A stretch of DNA of 64,000 bases, taken from the NCBI GenBank assembly GCA_945860165.1, contig CAMAPL010000001.1, forward strand, positions 1-64,000, read 5' to 3'. Position 1 is the first letter of the stretch; every line of letters begins with the position of its first letter. The position numbers and the translations under genes were made by a program. Below are positions 1-8,207 of this stretch, piece after piece. Under the pieces are notes generated by a model. That model saw only the letters and a program-made list of their open reading frames with translations, was not told the origin of the DNA and searched no databases. The stretch is from Rhizobium sp. Q54 (GTDB taxonomy: Bacteria > Pseudomonadota > Alphaproteobacteria > Micropepsales > Micropepsaceae).

Positions 1-699
1 GAGAATCTGCATGCGCCAAGGCTGGCCTGGTTCTACGACCATGCCGGCGATGCCGATTTTCGCAAGGGCAAAGTTCGTCTCGAGATCGCTCCTGATGGCA
101 ACGCCAAGGGCCTGATCGGCGGCTATCGCGACTGGCGCAAGATCTACACGGAAAACACCTTCGCCCAGGACGGCGGCCAGCAGGGCATTCGCGAGCATGA
201 AGACGGCGTCGCTCTTTTTTATGCCCTCAAGCGTAATGCGGACGGCATGGCCGATCCCAAGACGGGCGAGAAGATGGGCATTTCGTCCACTTACCGGGTC
301 ACGGCGATGCCGGCCTATGTGGTGGATTCCGAAAAGCCTGTCGGCGTGACAGTCATAGCGGCGGAGGAGCGTCGCAAGGGCGCCTTCCTCGCCATCCGCG
401 CCGCCACCATCAAGTCCTCACTGACCAGAGCAGTGCAGGGCGTGCCGCCCGGTACGTCGCAGGGTGCGTTTCCCGCACTGGAACGGAACATCTCCGATCT
501 GCCGAGCAGGGAGTTTTTTCTGAAAACTCTGGATCGCCCGCACTATACCGCCGAGGTCACCGAATATGAATTTGAAGGTGAGCGGGTCAATAACAAAACC
601 GGCCTTGATGAGCCCGAGCCCAATGTAAAACCGGCGCCCGACAAGCAGGTGCGCAACGATGTGGCTCCGGCTCAGCTAGCCGACGCCAGAAAGCGTTAA
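1..699 (+). CDS. C-terminal part of an unrecognised exported protein family (5' end outside window)
   Basis: The reading frame is open from the first base of the window and ends at TAA 697-699, so the visible 232 residues are the C-terminal part of a longer protein. It aligns along its whole length with the C-terminal half of the protein at 8208-9716: both have a tryptophan-phenylalanine-tyrosine-aspartate stretch, a glycine-rich YRDWR/YRNWR segment, then a near-identical block reading ENTFAQDGGQQGIREHED. The ATG at 247 is internal to this conserved frame and is not the real start. The last 40 residues are charged and proline-rich. I do not recognise the family. It converges on the acetamidase-like gene with a 45-base gap. 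Function unknown; export is inferred from its full-length paralogue, which has a signal peptide. Confidence 0.85.
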   Translation, partial: ENLHAPRLAWFYDHAGDADFRKGKVRLEIAPDGNAKGLIGGYRDWRKIYTENTFAQDGGQQGIREHEDGVALFYALKRNADGMADPKTGEKMGISSTYRVTAMPAYVVDSEKPVGVTVIAAEERRKGAFLAIRAATIKSSLTRAVQGVPPGTSQGAFPALERNISDLPSREFFLKTLDRPHYTAEVTEYEFEGERVNNKTGLDEPEPNVKPAPDKQVRNDVAPAQLADARKR

Positions 700-744
700 T
701 CTGAGGCGTTGCGTGCTGACGGGGCGGCGCGCCCGTCAGAGGCC

Positions 745-2043
745 TCACTTTCGAATCTGGCTCAGCGTGTCCTTACGGACCTTGGCAACGACATTGTATT
801 CGGAATCCACCACTTCGGCGATTTCGTATTGCATGGCGGTGCCTAAGAGAGGGGCGATTTCCTGCGGCGATAGCTGATAGGTCGTCGCCAACCAGCGGCT
901 CATCTCGGTGGTCGCGCTTTTCATGGCTGCGTCCAGTGTCACGCCTGTCCCCATGATCATCATGAAATCGGCGCTCTCGACCCTGGTTTGGCCACCCGCC
1001 TGGCCCGGGATGACATCCACGGTGAATTGCACGTCCATCGAGGTTTCCAGGCCCTGGCCCGGCAATTCGCCGTCGCCCTGCTGGGCATGGCCATCCCCGA
1101 TGAACAGCAAGGCGCCGGGCTGGAACACCGGTAGGTAGACCGTGACCCCTTCGCGCATCTGCGCGGTATCCAGATTGCCGCCATAAGGGCCCAGGCGGCC
1201 GCTTACGAAGGTTTCATCGCGGGGCGGCGCTACGCCGATACCGCCCAGCATGGGGTCCAGCGTGACCTTGTAGTCCGCCAGCGCGGCTGTGGGATTGATG
1301 ATGGTGGCGACGCCTGCAGCGGCGTCGATCTTCCACTGGGTGAAGCCGCTTTCGAACTTCGCCAGCTCCCGCAGATAGCCAGGTTCCAGCGCGTTGCTGG
1401 AGATCAGGTTGCTCTGATAGGCGGTATCCCGGTTGGTGCGTATCCGGTCCAGGCGCACCACCAGCGTATCGCCCGGCATGGCGCCTTCCACATAGAAAGG
1501 TCCCGTCTGGGGGTTGCCGCGCGGCGCCCGCGGCTTGCCGTCCCGGTCGAAGCCGCGGCTGTCGAGCGTGTGCGTCTTGACACTGTCGCCGGGGAATATC
1601 CGCAGAGCCGGCGGGATCGTGCCTGAGAAAAATGTATGGAATTTCTGCGGGTTGAATTCGTGGATTCTTGGCGCGGGCCGAGCTGTGGGCCGCTTGCCCT
1701 CGATGGTCACCGGTAGATCCTGCAATGTGCCGCTGCCCGTCAGCTGATTACCGGACAGGTGAAGGACAAAAGACCCGCAAGGCTTGCCATTGTCGTCGCA
1801 GGTCAGATGCAGGCCATCCTTTTTCACCTGGCCTGTGAAAAGTGCCCGCTGATTATAGGACGCAACGGTGCGGCCTTCGCGTTGCTCCACGGTCAGGCGC
1901 CCGTCGACCATCGGGAGGTAGTAGTTTTTCTGTCCAAATTCGCGGACCGAGACTTCCCAGGTGCCGAAATAGCCGGTCTGGGCGAAGGCGGCCGCAGAAC
2001 CTGACATCAGCAGGATCAGCGACAGTGAAACCGGACGGATCAT
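745..2043 (-). CDS. exported acetamidase/formamidase family protein
   Basis: The 432-residue product begins with a Sec signal peptide (hydrophobic stretch in the first 21 residues, cleavage near AFAQ). An N-terminal beta-rich extension to about residue 115 is followed by an acetamidase/formamidase-like domain; its clearest signature is GDGHAQQGDGE, in which the GDGH and QGDGE elements are typical of FmdA/AmdA proteins. Family members hydrolyse short amides to ammonia and the acid, normally in the cytoplasm; here the enzyme would act in the periplasm. It lies 40 bases downstream of the NHL propeller gene on the same strand and is probably cotranscribed with it. The N-terminal extension and the signal peptide are departures from classical cytoplasmic FmdA. 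The natural substrate cannot be inferred. Confidence 0.8.
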   Translation of the reverse strand: MIRPVSLSLILLMSGSAAAFAQTGYFGTWEVSVREFGQKNYYLPMVDGRLTVEQREGRTVASYNQRALFTGQVKKDGLHLTCDDNGKPCGSFVLHLSGNQLTGSGTLQDLPVTIEGKRPTARPAPRIHEFNPQKFHTFFSGTIPPALRIFPGDSVKTHTLDSRGFDRDGKPRAPRGNPQTGPFYVEGAMPGDTLVVRLDRIRTNRDTAYQSNLISSNALEPGYLRELAKFESGFTQWKIDAAAGVATIINPTAALADYKVTLDPMLGGIGVAPPRDETFVSGRLGPYGGNLDTAQMREGVTVYLPVFQPGALLFIGDGHAQQGDGELPGQGLETSMDVQFTVDVIPGQAGGQTRVESADFMMIMGTGVTLDAAMKSATTEMSRWLATTYQLSPQEIAPLLGTAMQYEIAEVVDSEYNVVAKVRKDTLSQIRK

Positions 2044-2083
2044 GCATTAAAGCTCCCAGACGCCAAAATTTTCCGTCGCAAGA

Positions 2084-3214
2084 CTAGCGCGACACACCCT
2101 TGAACGTGAATTTCTGCACCCGACCGTCCCGTCCGTCGCCCGTATAAATGTTCCCCTTAGAATCGGTGGCGATGATGTGCAGTCCCAGGAACATGCCCGG
2201 CTGCGCACCGACATGGCCGAACTTGCCCTGCGGGATTTCCTGCAGCGTCTGACGGTCCAGCACCCGGATGCGCTGCTGGTGTCCTTCACAGACATAGAGG
2301 AAGCGCTGCTCCTTGTCGCCTGACAGCGCCACGCTGTTGACGGTGCCGAAGCCCACCATGGGAATTTCTCGGGCAACAAAAGCTTCCTTGAGGAACTTGC
2401 CATCCAGGCTGAAAGCCTGGACGCGGTTGTTGTTGCGGTCGGCGACATAGACGATGCCGTCTTTGGAGATGGTGAGGCCGTGCACCAGGTTGAATTGCTG
2501 CGGCACAGGATCGTAGGTCCGCTCCTTGGAGGCGCTGTCGTCCGGCGCCTTGCCATAGGCGCCCCACATCCGCTTGAACTTGCCGGTGTCGGCATCAACC
2601 ACGATCACGCGCCGGTTGCCATAGCCGTCGGAAATGAACATCTCGTTGGTGGCGGCCCAATAGACCGGCTGTGAGGGGTGATTGAGGTTTTCGGTGTCGA
2701 GGCTGCCCTTGCTTTGCGCAGACCTTCCGATCTGCAACAGGAATTTGCCGTTATTGGTGAACTTCAGACACTGATTGTCGTCCAGTTTGAGCTTGGCGTC
2801 GCGGCCATTGCCGCAGACCCAGACATTCTCCTTGGAATCCACGGCGATACCATGCTCTGCGATGGGCCAGTCGAATTTGGCGCGCTCGGGATCGCTCATC
2901 GCGAATGGTCCGCCCCAGCCCTTCAGGAATTTTCCGGTCGCGTCGAACGCCACCACCGACGGGGCAGGGACGCCGGACGCTTCCTGTGGCGGTTCATCGA
3001 TCTGCGGGATAATGCGGCGAGGCCGGGAGATCACCCAGAGATTGTCATGGTCATCAACGGTCAGGCCGGCGATCTGCCCGAAGAAATAGCCCTTGGGCAT
3101 CTGCCTGGGCCAGTTCGGATCGACCTCGAATCTTGGATATGTCTGCGCATGCGCCGACGTGATTAGCGCAGCCAGTCCAAATAGAACCGATGACGCCCAA
3201 GTGCCTGTTTTCAT
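2084..3214 (-). CDS. exported NHL-repeat (six-bladed beta-propeller) protein
   Basis: I place the start at the ATG at 3214 (MKTGTW...), because this gives a clean Sec signal peptide ending ITSAHAQ; the open frame extends further upstream but without a plausible start region. The mature 355 residues carry repeated NHL-like units such as 'DDHDNLWV', 'DSKENVWV', 'DGIVYVADRNNNRVQ' and 'DSKGNIYTGDGRDGRVQKF'. NHL propellers of this type are periplasmic scaffolds or lyases; catalysis cannot be claimed here. The protein is a close paralogue of the one at 3371-4534, which is transcribed in the opposite direction from the same 156-base region. It is the first gene of a two-gene unit with the acetamidase-like protein. 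Confidence 0.85.
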   Translation of the reverse strand: MKTGTWASSVLFGLAALITSAHAQTYPRFEVDPNWPRQMPKGYFFGQIAGLTVDDHDNLWVISRPRRIIPQIDEPPQEASGVPAPSVVAFDATGKFLKGWGGPFAMSDPERAKFDWPIAEHGIAVDSKENVWVCGNGRDAKLKLDDNQCLKFTNNGKFLLQIGRSAQSKGSLDTENLNHPSQPVYWAATNEMFISDGYGNRRVIVVDADTGKFKRMWGAYGKAPDDSASKERTYDPVPQQFNLVHGLTISKDGIVYVADRNNNRVQAFSLDGKFLKEAFVAREIPMVGFGTVNSVALSGDKEQRFLYVCEGHQQRIRVLDRQTLQEIPQGKFGHVGAQPGMFLGLHIIATDSKGNIYTGDGRDGRVQKFTFKGVSR

Positions 3215-3370
3215 GGTTTTTCTCTTTTCGCGGCAGTGACTGGGAGTATGCCACACGTACAAAAACGGATAAATCATGCGCTGCAACAACGGCATTGACG
3301 GTGGAAAACTGGAACAGGCCGGGCAACTGGGCCATATTGCGGGCAACAAGAACAATGCAGGGAGGTTGGG
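3215..3370. promoter_or_regulatory. shared intergenic region between divergent NHL paralogues
   Basis: These 156 bases lie between the starts of two paralogous NHL genes read in opposite directions and must carry both promoters. I see no clean consensus -35/-10 pair or strong dyad by eye. The upstream extension of the left gene's open frame across this region is taken to be a non-coding shadow, because the signal peptide starts at 3214. Confidence 0.5.
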
Positions 3371-4534
3371 ATGACACGCCTTTTTTCAGGGCATGGGTGG
3401 AAAAGCGGTTTCGGCCTTTTCGCTTTGGCGCTGATCGTGCATCCCGTTGTCGCGCTGGCGCAAAGCTATCCGGTCTTTGAAGTGGACTTCAGCTGGCCCC
3501 GACAATTGCCGCACGGCTACGTTTTTGGTCCCAGCGGGGGCGTCACCGTCGATGCCAAAGGCAACATCTGGGCCTATTCGCGTCCGACCCAGCTTCGGAT
3601 CGCCATAAACGATCCGCCGGAAGAAGAATCAGGCGTCCCGGCGCCTTCGGTGATTGAACTGACCCCAGACGGGCGCTTTGTCAGGGGCTGGGGCGGCAAG
3701 GTCGCGATGAGCAAGGCCGAACTGGCCAAGTTCGACTGGCCGATCCAGGAGCATGGCATCGCCCTGGATGGCAAGGACCGCGTCTGGGTGTGCGGCAATG
3801 GCCGCGATCCCCAAGGTGAGAAAGAAAAGCGCAGCAAGGAAGACAATCAATGCCTGGTGTTCACCGCCGCCGGAAAGTTCGTGATGCAGATTGGCAAGGC
3901 CGGGCAGAACAGGGGCAGCCTGGACATGGAAAATCTCGGCCGCCCTTCGCAGCCGGTCTATTGGGCTGCCACCAACGAGATGTTCATTTCCGACGGCTAC
4001 GGTAACCGGCGGGTAATGGTGCTGGACGCCAACACCGGCAAGTTCAAGCGGATGTGGGGCGCCTATGGCCGGCCGCCGGACGACAGCTATTCCAGGGACA
4101 GAGTTTATAAACCGGTGCAGCAGCAATTCAATCTGCTTCACGGCATGGGCATTTCGCAGGACGGCACCGTGTATGTCGCCGACCGCAACGCTAACCGCGT
4201 CCAGTCCTTCACGCTGGAAGGCAAGTTCTTAAACGAAAGCGTGATTGGTCCGAACTCACCGATGACAGGCAACGGCTCGGCTTTTGGCGTCGCATTTTCC
4301 GGCGACAAGGAGCAGCGGTTTCTCTATGTCGCCGACGGCCATAGTCAGAAAGTGCGCATACTGGACCGCAAGACGCTGGCGGAAATTCCCGGCTCGGCTT
4401 TCGGTCGTATCGGGCTGGGCAACGGACAGCTCGCAAATATTCACGTCATCGCCAATGACGCGCAGGGCAATCTCTATATCGGCGATGGCGGCGGGCGCTT
4501 CCAGAAGTTCGTGTTCAAGGGACTATCGAAATAG
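3371..4534 (+). CDS. exported NHL-repeat (six-bladed beta-propeller) protein, divergent paralogue
   Basis: The 387-residue protein has a signal peptide (hydrophobic run around residues 13-30, ending VVALAQ) and then follows the same plan as the divergent 2084-3214 protein, starting with YPVFEVDFSWPRQLPHGY against YPRFEVDPNWPRQMPKGY. Shared landmarks include SRPTQLR..INDPPEEESGVPAPSV, KFDWPIQEHGIA, the NEMFISDGYGNRRV block and a terminal GGGRFQKFVFKG. It carries a short lysine/glutamate-rich insertion (around residue 155) absent from its sister. It leads a plus-strand unit with creatininase, TPR-oxygenase and PLP enzyme genes; the gap to the next start is 19 bases. Likely a periplasmic binding or scaffold propeller; a catalytic role is not shown. 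Confidence 0.85.
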   Translation: MTRLFSGHGWKSGFGLFALALIVHPVVALAQSYPVFEVDFSWPRQLPHGYVFGPSGGVTVDAKGNIWAYSRPTQLRIAINDPPEEESGVPAPSVIELTPDGRFVRGWGGKVAMSKAELAKFDWPIQEHGIALDGKDRVWVCGNGRDPQGEKEKRSKEDNQCLVFTAAGKFVMQIGKAGQNRGSLDMENLGRPSQPVYWAATNEMFISDGYGNRRVMVLDANTGKFKRMWGAYGRPPDDSYSRDRVYKPVQQQFNLLHGMGISQDGTVYVADRNANRVQSFTLEGKFLNESVIGPNSPMTGNGSAFGVAFSGDKEQRFLYVADGHSQKVRILDRKTLAEIPGSAFGRIGLGNGQLANIHVIANDAQGNLYIGDGGGRFQKFVFKGLSK

Positions 4535-4553
4535 TTTTCATTAGGAGACTGCA

Positions 4554-5351
4554 ATGTACCGATACCTACTGCTGATCGCTGCGCTTTGCGTGGCAAGTCC
4601 GGCCCTGGCGCAGGCGCCCGATACGGTCTTCCTGGAGCGGATGACCTGGGATGAAGTGCGCGATGCTATTGCCGCTGGCAAGACGACCATCATCATCCCG
4701 ACGGGCGGTACCGAGCAGAATGGCCCGCATATGGCGCTCGGCAAGCACAATGTCCGGGTCACCGCCAACGCCAACACCATCGCGCGCCGGCTAGGCAATG
4801 CATTGGTCGCTCCTGTGATGGCTTATGTTCCCGAGGGGGGCATCGATCCGCCCACCGGCCATATGCGTTTCGCCGGCACCATCGGTCTTCCCGACCCCGT
4901 TTACCGGCAGGTTCTGGAGTATGCCGCCCGCAGTCTGAAACAGCATGGCTTCCGCGATGTCGTCTTTCTGGGTGACAGTGGCGGCAACCAGCCCGGCCAG
5001 ACCGCGGTCGCCGCCACGCTCAATGCGGAGTGGGCCGGTTCCAATGTGCGGGTCCATACCTTTTTCAACTATTATCGCGGCGATCCCGAAGGCAGCGCTG
5101 TCCTGATGATGCAGCGCGGCATCCGCAGGGACGAGATTGGCGACCATGCTGATGTGCGCGACACATCTTTGATGATGGCAATTGATCCCAGTATGGTCCG
5201 CACGAACAAGTTGCAGGCGGGAGACGGGAAGAACGGGGTGGTGGGCGATCCGCGCCGTGCAAGCGCGGAAATCGGCCGCGCCCTTATCGAGAACACGGTA
5301 ACGCGCACAGTCGAGGAAATCCGGGCATCCATCGCCGCAGCACGAAAGTAG
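4554..5351 (+). CDS. exported creatininase-family protein with altered metal ligands
   Basis: A strong ribosome-binding site (TAGGAGA) precedes the ATG. The product has a 20-residue signal peptide ending ALAQ and a creatininase-like domain with the hallmark GGTEQNGPH at residues 51-59 and an SGGNQ loop near residue 144. Canonical creatininases bind two metals through Glu34, His36, Asp45 and His120 (Pseudomonas numbering). By eye, Glu54 keeps the first, but Asn56 replaces His36, His65 stands where Asp45 is expected, and a serine stands in the place of His120 (GDSGGN instead of GHGGN-type). It therefore belongs to a distinct, probably periplasmic subfamily. The family also includes amidohydrolases acting on cyclic amides. 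It is coupled to the NHL gene upstream and to the TPR-oxygenase 3 bases downstream. Confidence 0.8.
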   Translation: MYRYLLLIAALCVASPALAQAPDTVFLERMTWDEVRDAIAAGKTTIIIPTGGTEQNGPHMALGKHNVRVTANANTIARRLGNALVAPVMAYVPEGGIDPPTGHMRFAGTIGLPDPVYRQVLEYAARSLKQHGFRDVVFLGDSGGNQPGQTAVAATLNAEWAGSNVRVHTFFNYYRGDPEGSAVLMMQRGIRRDEIGDHADVRDTSLMMAIDPSMVRTNKLQAGDGKNGVVGDPRRASAEIGRALIENTVTRTVEEIRASIAAARK

Positions 5352-5354
5352 CTC

Positions 5355-6800
5355 ATGCTTCATGTTGGCGATGCTCTGGGCAACGCCCGCTCGCTGCTTG
5401 AGCGTGGCCGGAGCGGCGAAGCATGCGACCTTCTACTCCAGGCCATGGCAGGTGGGCTGGAAGGCCCACAGGTCCGAAGCCTGATGGGATTTATCCTGCA
5501 CCAGCAGGGCGACTTGACTGGCTGCGAGCGCGAGTTGCGTCACGCGGTGCGCCTGGCGCCGGACGATGGCGCCGCGGAATTCGCGCTGGCCTCGATTTCT
5601 TTCCGGCTGGGCAACGAAGCTGAGGCAGAGGCCGCCACCTGCCGCGCCATCGCCAAGGGCATGGACGATGTCCATTCGCACCAGCTACTGGGGCGCATTC
5701 TGGGCAAGCAGGGCCGCTTCGCCGAAGCAGCAAGCGCCTATCGCAAAGCGGTGCGGCACGATCCGTCCTCGCTCCAGGCCCAACGTGAGCTGGCCGATCT
5801 GGTCTGGATGCTGACTGGCGATCTGGCGAAGGCGCGCGCCGAATTGGACGTCGCCCCACAGACGCATGAAATCATCGCGATCACCGTGCGTCTGCTACAG
5901 GCCGCCGGCGAGGATGAGGCCGCCTATGCGCTGGCGGCAGCGCGGGCCGAGCGCGATCCCACGCTTAACGTGCTGGCCGCGCGGGCCGGGCTGCGGATCG
6001 ATCCTCAAGCCGCCGACCGGCATCTGGGGGCGGTCCTGCCGAGCGTCCCCCCGGGCGCGCGCGCCAAGGCCGAGATCGAGGTCGATCTGGCGCTTGGGCG
6101 CATCACGCAGGCCGTCAGGCGCAGTGAAGCCCTGCACGCGGCACAGCCGGACGATCAACACGCCACCGCCTTGTTGGCCACCGCCTGGCGGCTGGCGGGT
6201 GATCCCCGCTACCATGCGCTTTACGACTATGACCGGCTGGTTAAAACCTATCGCATTGATCCGCCCGAGGGCTGGAACAGCCTGGCGAGCTATCTTGGTG
6301 ATCTCAGCCTAGCTCTCGACAAAAATCATGGACCTCTGACCCACCCGGTGGGGCAATCACTCCGGCATGGCAGCCAGACCCCGCGCGCTTTGGCCGATTA
6401 TCCCGATGCAGCGATCCGCGCCCTGTTTGGTGCCATTGCCCCATTGATCCGCCGCCACATCACTGCCATCGGAACGCCTGACCAGACTTACAAAATCGCC
6501 AGCGCCTGGTCCGTGCGGCTGAACAGCGGCGGCTTCCACATCAATCACATCCATCCCGAAGGCTGGCTCTCCTCGGCATTCTATGTCCGCACGCCGAGCG
6601 CACTAGAAGGAATAGAAGGTGCCCTCAAGTTCGGCGAGCCCGGCCCGCCGACGTCTCCGGTCTTGCGCGAAGACCATCTGGTCAGGCCCGAGCCGGGAAT
6701 GCTGGTGCTGTTTCCGGCTTATATGTGGCACGGCACGGTTCCGTTTTCGTCGGGGGATACCAGGCTGTCCTGCGCTTTTGATATCGTGCGCCAGCGATGA
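5355..6800 (+). CDS. TPR protein with C-terminal 2OG-Fe(II) oxygenase-like domain
   Basis: The start ATG follows the creatininase stop by 3 bases. The 481 residues contain tetratricopeptide repeats over about residues 10-300 and a C-terminal double-stranded beta-helix domain of the putative 2OG-Fe(II) oxygenase type. The visible catalytic signature is HINHIHPEGWLSSAFYV (His395, His398, His400), followed by MWHGT (His459) and a downstream arginine in TRLSCAFD that could bind 2-oxoglutarate. No signal peptide is seen, so it is cytoplasmic, unlike its neighbours. It is a paralogue of the protein at 32678-34510, which has the same C-terminal block. Such TPR-oxygenases probably hydroxylate a peptide or protein, but the target is unknown. 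Confidence 0.8.
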   Translation: MLHVGDALGNARSLLERGRSGEACDLLLQAMAGGLEGPQVRSLMGFILHQQGDLTGCERELRHAVRLAPDDGAAEFALASISFRLGNEAEAEAATCRAIAKGMDDVHSHQLLGRILGKQGRFAEAASAYRKAVRHDPSSLQAQRELADLVWMLTGDLAKARAELDVAPQTHEIIAITVRLLQAAGEDEAAYALAAARAERDPTLNVLAARAGLRIDPQAADRHLGAVLPSVPPGARAKAEIEVDLALGRITQAVRRSEALHAAQPDDQHATALLATAWRLAGDPRYHALYDYDRLVKTYRIDPPEGWNSLASYLGDLSLALDKNHGPLTHPVGQSLRHGSQTPRALADYPDAAIRALFGAIAPLIRRHITAIGTPDQTYKIASAWSVRLNSGGFHINHIHPEGWLSSAFYVRTPSALEGIEGALKFGEPGPPTSPVLREDHLVRPEPGMLVLFPAYMWHGTVPFSSGDTRLSCAFDIVRQR

Positions 6801-6831
6801 GATGCCTGCTTGAAACACGGGAGAAGCGTTC

Positions 6832-8091
6832 ATGACAATTTTCGGATCACGTCGCGGGTTTTTTTCCTGGACACGGAACGCCATGGCTGCCGCTGGCGTA
6901 TCGGTTGCGACACCCAGCCTCGCGGCAGTCGATACGACCCGTTCCGCACTTGCCGGTGGTGAGGATTATTACGACAAGCTTGGTGTTTCAAAGATCATCA
7001 ATGCTGCGGGAACATTCACGGCGCTCACCGCCTCGATTATGCCACCCTCGGTGCAAGCCGCGGTCTCCAACGCCGCCAAGTATCCGGTCAGGCTGGCCGA
7101 ATTGCAGAAAAGGGCTGGCGAATATATTGCGCAGCGCCTGATGTGTGATGCCGCGCTGGTGAGTTCGGGCGCGTCTGCGGCTCTCACATTGGGCACGGCG
7201 GCCTGCATGACGGTGGGCAATCGCCCGGCGGCGCGGTTGCTGCCTCTGGATGTGTCTGGACTGAAGAACGAGGTGATCGTCCAGAAATCCCATCGCTATG
7301 GCTACGATCAGGCCATACGCAATTGCGGCATCCGGTTTGTGGAAGTCGAGACATTGCAGCAGTACGAGGCTGCTTTCACTGACCGCAGCGTGATGTGTCA
7401 CTTCTTCAATGCGGCCGAGCAGGGGCAGATCACAGCCGAGCAATGGGTTGCCGTGGCGCACCGCCACGGCGTGCCGTGCTTCAACGATGCCGCCGCCGAC
7501 GTGCCGCCAATTTCAAACTTGTGGAAATTCACCCGGATGGGCTTCGACCTTGTGACGTTTTCGGGTGGCAAGGGGCTGCGCGGCCCGCAAAATGCCGGCC
7601 TACTGCTGGGCCGCAAGGATCTGATCGAAGCCGCGACCTGGAGCAACAGTCCAAACAGCGACAGTGTTGGCCGGGGCCTGAAAGTCGCAAAGGAACAGAT
7701 CGTCGGCATGGTGGCCGCTGTCGACTGGATACTGGCGCAGGACGAAGGCACGATACAGGCAGAATTCCGCCAGAGGGCGGACCGTATCGCCGCGCATCTC
7801 AAGGACATTCCTGGCCTGACGCCGGAGATATTTGTGCCGCCGATCGCCAATGTCGTGCCGCACCTCGTGCTGCGCTGCGATCCAGCGAAAATCGGAAAGA
7901 CGCCCATCGAGATTTCGGAAATTCTGCGCAAGAGTTCGCCCTCGATAGAATTGAACCCATGGACGGGGCGGAAATCCGCTGGGGCAGGCACCCCCGAGGC
8001 CGAAAATGCCATTGTTGTCGGGGTCTGGATGCTGCAGCCGGGCGAAGACATGATCGTCGGACGGCGTTTGCGGGAGGTGCTTTCTGTTTAA
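6832..8091 (+). CDS. Tat-exported PLP-dependent enzyme of the SelA/DgaE-like group
   Basis: A ribosome-binding site (GGGAGAAG) lies 8 bases before the ATG. The N-terminus carries a twin-arginine motif (SRRGFF, residues 6-11) and a hydrophobic segment ending SLAAV, so the folded holoenzyme is probably exported by Tat. The body has fold-type I PLP features seen in SelA-like and D-glucosaminate-6-phosphate ammonia-lyase-like proteins: INAAGTFT near residue 56, SSGASAA near 110, and SGGKGLRGPQNAG, in which Lys247 is the likely Schiff-base lysine. Family reactions include beta-eliminations on amino-sugar or amino-acid substrates; the substrate here is unknown. It ends the 3371-8091 unit. PLP normally binds in the cytoplasm, which fits Tat rather than Sec export. 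Confidence 0.78.
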   Translation: MTIFGSRRGFFSWTRNAMAAAGVSVATPSLAAVDTTRSALAGGEDYYDKLGVSKIINAAGTFTALTASIMPPSVQAAVSNAAKYPVRLAELQKRAGEYIAQRLMCDAALVSSGASAALTLGTAACMTVGNRPAARLLPLDVSGLKNEVIVQKSHRYGYDQAIRNCGIRFVEVETLQQYEAAFTDRSVMCHFFNAAEQGQITAEQWVAVAHRHGVPCFNDAAADVPPISNLWKFTRMGFDLVTFSGGKGLRGPQNAGLLLGRKDLIEAATWSNSPNSDSVGRGLKVAKEQIVGMVAAVDWILAQDEGTIQAEFRQRADRIAAHLKDIPGLTPEIFVPPIANVVPHLVLRCDPAKIGKTPIEISEILRKSSPSIELNPWTGRKSAGAGTPEAENAIVVGVWMLQPGEDMIVGRRLREVLSV

Positions 8092-8207
8092 GGCAATGGC
8101 TGTTGTCGAAATAGGGGCATCCTGCTTGCTGCTGCGCTGCACACCGCATTAGCATGGCAGGGCGGCGCCAAGCCAAGACTCGGGTATAATCGCGAGCGGA
8201 GGAGTAC

